Positions 61,460 to 64,000 of a stretch of 64,000 nucleotides of DNA are shown here, in pieces. The position numbers and the translations under genes were made by a program. The DNA is taken from positions 62,001 to 126,000 of the forward strand of contig PMOS01000011.1 of NCBI GenBank assembly GCA_003161435.1, read 5' to 3'. This stretch comes from Vulcanimicrobiota bacterium. GTDB lineage: Bacteria > Vulcanimicrobiota > Vulcanimicrobiia > Vulcanimicrobiales > Vulcanimicrobiaceae. Within the stretch, counting starts at the first letter, position 1. Every line of letters starts with the position of its first letter. The notes under the pieces are model-generated. The model was not told where the DNA came from, ran no database searches, and worked only from the letters and a program-made list of their open reading frames with translations.

Positions 61460-62215
61460 TTAGGTCAACTTTAGGACCACGTTCTCAACGAGGTCCTTGA
61501 TGCAGTCTTCGGCGGTAACCTGATGCACGACAATGTTCGACGGATGCGCGACGGCGTTGCGCCGGTCCAGCTTTTCTTGCATGACCTTGTGTAAGCTGGG
61601 ACTAATGAGATTCGCGCTCTTTGCGACCGTTAAGACTTGATGCTCCTTTAAAAACGAGAAGTCATCAATCAGATTGATAACGCCGATGTCTGCTTTCTTG
61701 TAGCTCCGAGGTAACTGATTATTGAACGATGCTAAGCGGGCCGCGTCGTTGTAGATCCATCGAATGAAGTGATCGTAGGCGAGATTCCAAGCCATCACGA
61801 TAGCAGCGCGAAACGCCTTATGCCTGAAGCACGTCAACGCCTCATTCAAAAAGTCGCGCTCCTCAATGCCGGGCACCTTGCCGGGTAATTCAGAGAGCAT
61901 CTTATGAACGGCGATTGTGGCTTCACGCTCGCCATACTCGCCGTCGAGTTTTTCCTTTGCCCGACGTTCGAGGGAATAGCCCTTTGTCGACTTCAAGAAT
62001 TGCGGAGGCTTCGTTTCGGTTAGGGCTTGACATGACCGCGGCAGATTAGACGGCTGCTCCAGCCCTAGCTCAGTGAAGCATCCGCGGATATCGGCCGGCT
62101 GAAAGTGCGACATGCCCTTATTTGTTTGTATATACCAGCCGAAAAGGCGAACCTTGTCGGCAAAGCTCCACTTGTGAAAGTCGGGAATCTGCTGTATCAA
62201 TTCTTCTGGCGTCAC
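61460..62215 (-). CDS. Hypothetical protein with HEPN-like RxxxxH motif
   Basis: A 251-residue, low-GC gene. The N-terminal ~95 residues (SFADKVRLFGWYIQTNKGMS, FQPADIRGCFTELGLEQPSN) look like a helical DNA-binding or adaptor domain. The C-terminal part is all-helical (CFRHKAFRAAIVMAWNLAYD) and ends with KLDRRNAVAHPSN, an R-N-x-x-x-H signature of HEPN RNases or folds. HEPN proteins are frequent in toxin-antitoxin and anti-phage loci. The GTG start overlaps the upstream gene's stop (GTGA). The target is unknown. Confidence 0.6.
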   Translation of the reverse strand: MTPEELIQQIPDFHKWSFADKVRLFGWYIQTNKGMSHFQPADIRGCFTELGLEQPSNLPRSCQALTETKPPQFLKSTKGYSLERRAKEKLDGEYGEREATIAVHKMLSELPGKVPGIEERDFLNEALTCFRHKAFRAAIVMAWNLAYDHFIRWIYNDAARLASFNNQLPRSYKKADIGVINLIDDFSFLKEHQVLTVAKSANLISPSLHKVMQEKLDRRNAVAHPSNIVVHQVTAEDCIKDLVENVVLKLT

Positions 62216-62860
62216 GCTTTCTTATGCCACTTGAGCACTTCTTGCTCGCCATATCCGTTAATCGCGTACTCGCCACCCTTTGCTCCACCGGCCATCCACT
62301 TATACTTTTGCTGGTGCTTCAAATCTTGAAGCGGGCCAACAGCGAATTTCGGAAAGTCCGTCCATCCCAGTGCCTTGTACGCGCTGAAGACGTGATCGAC
62401 CGTGATCGCAGGCGTGCTGCGATACTCTTTGAGACCAATAAGCAATCGCCGTGTACTTCCGCATATTGCTATCGAGATCGAGGCCGCTAATAAAATCCTT
62501 AATCGAGGGTGCGGGACTGTTCCAATCGATGCCGGCTACGGGCTTCAGCGGGCGCTGCTTTCGAGGCGCAGCCGCCCGGCGAGGCGCAGGGGGCGCTTCA
62601 TGCTCGATGGTTTCGGTGTTGTCGTCAACATCGACATCATCCTCGATCTCAACCCTAGCGCCCAGCGCGGCCGCTCCATTGCCGTTGGCAGCGGCTCGCA
62701 CGACCTTCATCGGCTGCGCACCGTTGCCCCGGCCAATCGCAGCGGCGAGGTTCTTGATGCCCTCGATGAGGGTGGGATTGGCGCCCTCGAGTTCAAACTC
62801 AATGACGCGGAACTTGACCCGACCCTGGTCGGGTCCGGGAACATTCTTAGGCAATGTCAT
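62212..62860 (-). pseudogene. Frameshifted hypothetical gene upstream of the HEPN-like gene
   Basis: ATG 62860 opens a protein with an N-terminal beta strand (GRVKFRVIEFELEGANPTL), an acidic disordered linker (EIEDDVDVDDNTETIEHEA) and then DSNMRKYTAIAYW. At about 62435 one extra T shifts the frame. Removing it continues LKEYRSTPAITVDHVFSAYK and GALGWTDF-like sequence to EYAINGYGEQEVLKWHKKA and the stop at 62212. The corrected product is about 215 residues. As it stands the reading frame ends at 62300 in unrelated sequence. The conserved domain is not one I can name. Confidence 0.6.
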
Positions 62861-63011
62861 ACACCCGCGACAAGCGTCAACGCTTCCGGTCAGTAATCCG
62901 GCGTCGCGGCTCCTTTAGCCTCGGATTATAGCACTCTCGGCGAAGGACTGCCAGTGGCGACTTGGGACGAGCTCCAGTAGAAGAAGAACTTGCCGGACGT
63001 GGGGCCTGGGG

Positions 63012-64000
63012 CTAGGATGCGCGCGTAGCCGCCGCAGCCGCGTGCTTCGCGGCTATCGAGTTCCGTTCGACTTGTGCTCGAAGCTGGCCGCAGGCGGCGG
63101 CAATGTCGCGGCCCATCGGCGTGCGCACCGTCACGGCGACGCCGTGCTGCTCGAGGATCTTCGCGAAGGCCCAGATGCGTTGCTCGTCGCTGCCGCGCAG
63201 CGCGGCGTCGGGCGTGCTGTTGTAGGGGATCACGTTGACGTGATAGAGCGGGCCCTTCATGAGGCGCGCGAGATCGCGGGCGTGCTCGTCGCTGTCGTTC
63301 ACGCCGGCCAGCATGACGTACTCGAAGAAGACCTTGCGGTTCGTCTTGCGGATGTAGCGCTCGACGGCGGCCATGAGGTCGGCGGTCGACCATTTGCGAT
63401 TGACCGGCATGATTTTCGAACGCGTCGCGTCGGTCGGCGCGTGCAGCGAGATCGCCAGGTTCACTTGCGTCTGCGCTTGCGCGAACAGGTCGATCTTGTC
63501 GACCAGGCCGACGGTCGAGATCGTAATGTGACGATGCCCCAGACCGAACCCGTGCGGGTCGTTCAACAGGGCGACCGACGCCATCACGTTGTCCATGTTG
63601 GCCAGCGGTTCGCCCATCCCCATGTACACGACGTTGGTGATCTTGCGCCCGTCGCGCGCGAGCTGTTTGGCGAAGTAGCGCGCTTGGTCGAAGATCTCGA
63701 CCGCGCTCAGGTTTCGCGTGAACCCGGCTTGGCCGGTCGAGCAGAACGTGCACGCGTACGCGCAACCGGCCTGCGACGAGATGCAGACCGTGTTGCGGCC
63801 GCCGTGGTGCTCCATGAGCACGGCCTCGACCTCGTTGCCGTCGTGCAGCCGGAACAGCCCCTTCGTCGTCTGCCCGTCGTTCGAGCGCTGGATCACGACC
63901 GGGTCGACGGAATCGAACCTGAATTTTTCGGCGGCCAGCGCGCTGCGCAATTCCTTGGGCAGCGTCGTGACGCCGTCGAGATCGTCGACCAGCTCCCGGG
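63012..64000 (-). CDS. rlmN: 23S rRNA (adenine-2503-C2)-methyltransferase, 5' end beyond window
   Basis: A radical SAM enzyme with the cluster motif CAYACTFCSTGQ (C-x3-C-x2-C), MGMGEPLANMDNVM, HITISTVGLVD, the resolving Cys region near MGRDIAAACGQLRAQ and FFEYVMLAGVND. It methylates A2503 of 23S rRNA and A37 of some tRNAs. The frame continues without stop to the right edge (TLPKELRSALAAEKF), so the N-terminal ~30-40 residues are missing here. A TTG at 63950 is internal and not the start. Its 3' end borders the low-GC island. Confidence 0.93.
   Translation of the reverse strand, partial: RELVDDLDGVTTLPKELRSALAAEKFRFDSVDPVVIQRSNDGQTTKGLFRLHDGNEVEAVLMEHHGGRNTVCISSQAGCAYACTFCSTGQAGFTRNLSAVEIFDQARYFAKQLARDGRKITNVVYMGMGEPLANMDNVMASVALLNDPHGFGLGHRHITISTVGLVDKIDLFAQAQTQVNLAISLHAPTDATRSKIMPVNRKWSTADLMAAVERYIRKTNRKVFFEYVMLAGVNDSDEHARDLARLMKGPLYHVNVIPYNSTPDAALRGSDEQRIWAFAKILEQHGVAVTVRTPMGRDIAAACGQLRAQVERNSIAAKHAAAAATRAS
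63083..63177 (+). repeat. Direct repeat flanking the island, right copy (within rlmN)
   Basis: Homologous to 59129-59222 at about 87% with one gap. This copy is inside the intact rlmN and keeps its reading frame. Together the two copies bracket about 3.9 kb of low-GC accessory DNA. Confidence 0.6.

Noticed and set aside
1..64000. tRNA, rRNA, CRISPR arrays, prophage structural genes, integrases
   Set aside because: Scanned for T-loop GGTTCGA patterns, regular spaced repeats and recombinase motifs; none convincing. A covariance-model search would be decisive for small RNAs.

Overview
The window is chromosomal DNA of a GC-rich (about two thirds G+C), diderm, free-living bacterium. Most coding genes abut or overlap by 1-20 bases in short operons. 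The outer-membrane biology (RND pumps, PBP1C plus alpha-2-macroglobulin, exported lipoproteins) and the complete arginine pathway fit an environmental heterotroph. My impression is a member of the candidate phylum Eremiobacterota (WPS-2) or a near relative. That rests on overall protein style and not on any search, so treat it as a weak inference.

Layout. 0-1.5 kb: start of a CelD-like acetyltransferase fused onto a truncated ABC ATPase, then a 2OG-Fe(II) oxygenase. 1.6-9.8 kb: export operon of a Spy/CpxP-like protein, a lipoprotein adaptor and two HAE1-type RND permeases. 9.8-14.1 kb: XRE regulator, tiny Cys-rich protein, BNR/sortilin-like exported protein, STAS protein. 14.2-25.1 kb: arginine biosynthesis, with argB (minus strand) separated from argF-argR-argG-argH-argC-argJ-argD by an acetyltransferase, an exported protein, a broken transposase and a low-GC membrane gene. 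25.1-29.2 kb: exported peroxiredoxin, DGPF/ECF42 pair, thioesterase, retropepsin-like protease. 29.2-34.2 kb: sulfur region, with a Cys-rich leader peptide and terminator, an Ssu-type ABC transporter, metY and a CoA-binding protein. 34.3-35.1 kb: RHH/PIN toxin-antitoxin pair. 35.3-41.9 kb: acidic miniprotein, chagasin-like inhibitor, acetoacetyl-CoA synthetase, amidase, PAS-GGDEF protein, secreted protein. 42-47.5 kb: tdk, queA-like gene, SDR, two-component pair, class II FBPase. 47.6-55.5 kb: a huge alpha-2-macroglobulin lipoprotein divergent from pbpC. 55.6-58.6 kb: glycyl-tRNA synthetase, a broken HigB-like toxin with its antitoxin, Nudix. 58.6-64 kb: a low-GC accessory island flanked by direct repeats of the rlmN 3' end. 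It carries an AbiE-like pair and a HEPN-type operon; rlmN runs off the right edge.

Regulatory themes. Several genes have a -10-like hexamer only 4-10 bases before the start codon and no Shine-Dalgarno, which suggests leaderless transcripts (argF, the Cys-rich leader, a second leader ORF at 15.04 kb, the XRE gene, both toxin-antitoxin modules). Two of them sit in promoter / short ORF / intrinsic-terminator arrangements that look like attenuators, one before the sulfonate transporter and one before an acetyltransferase. The argF promoter is covered by two ARG-box-like sites and argR lies just downstream, implying autoregulation.
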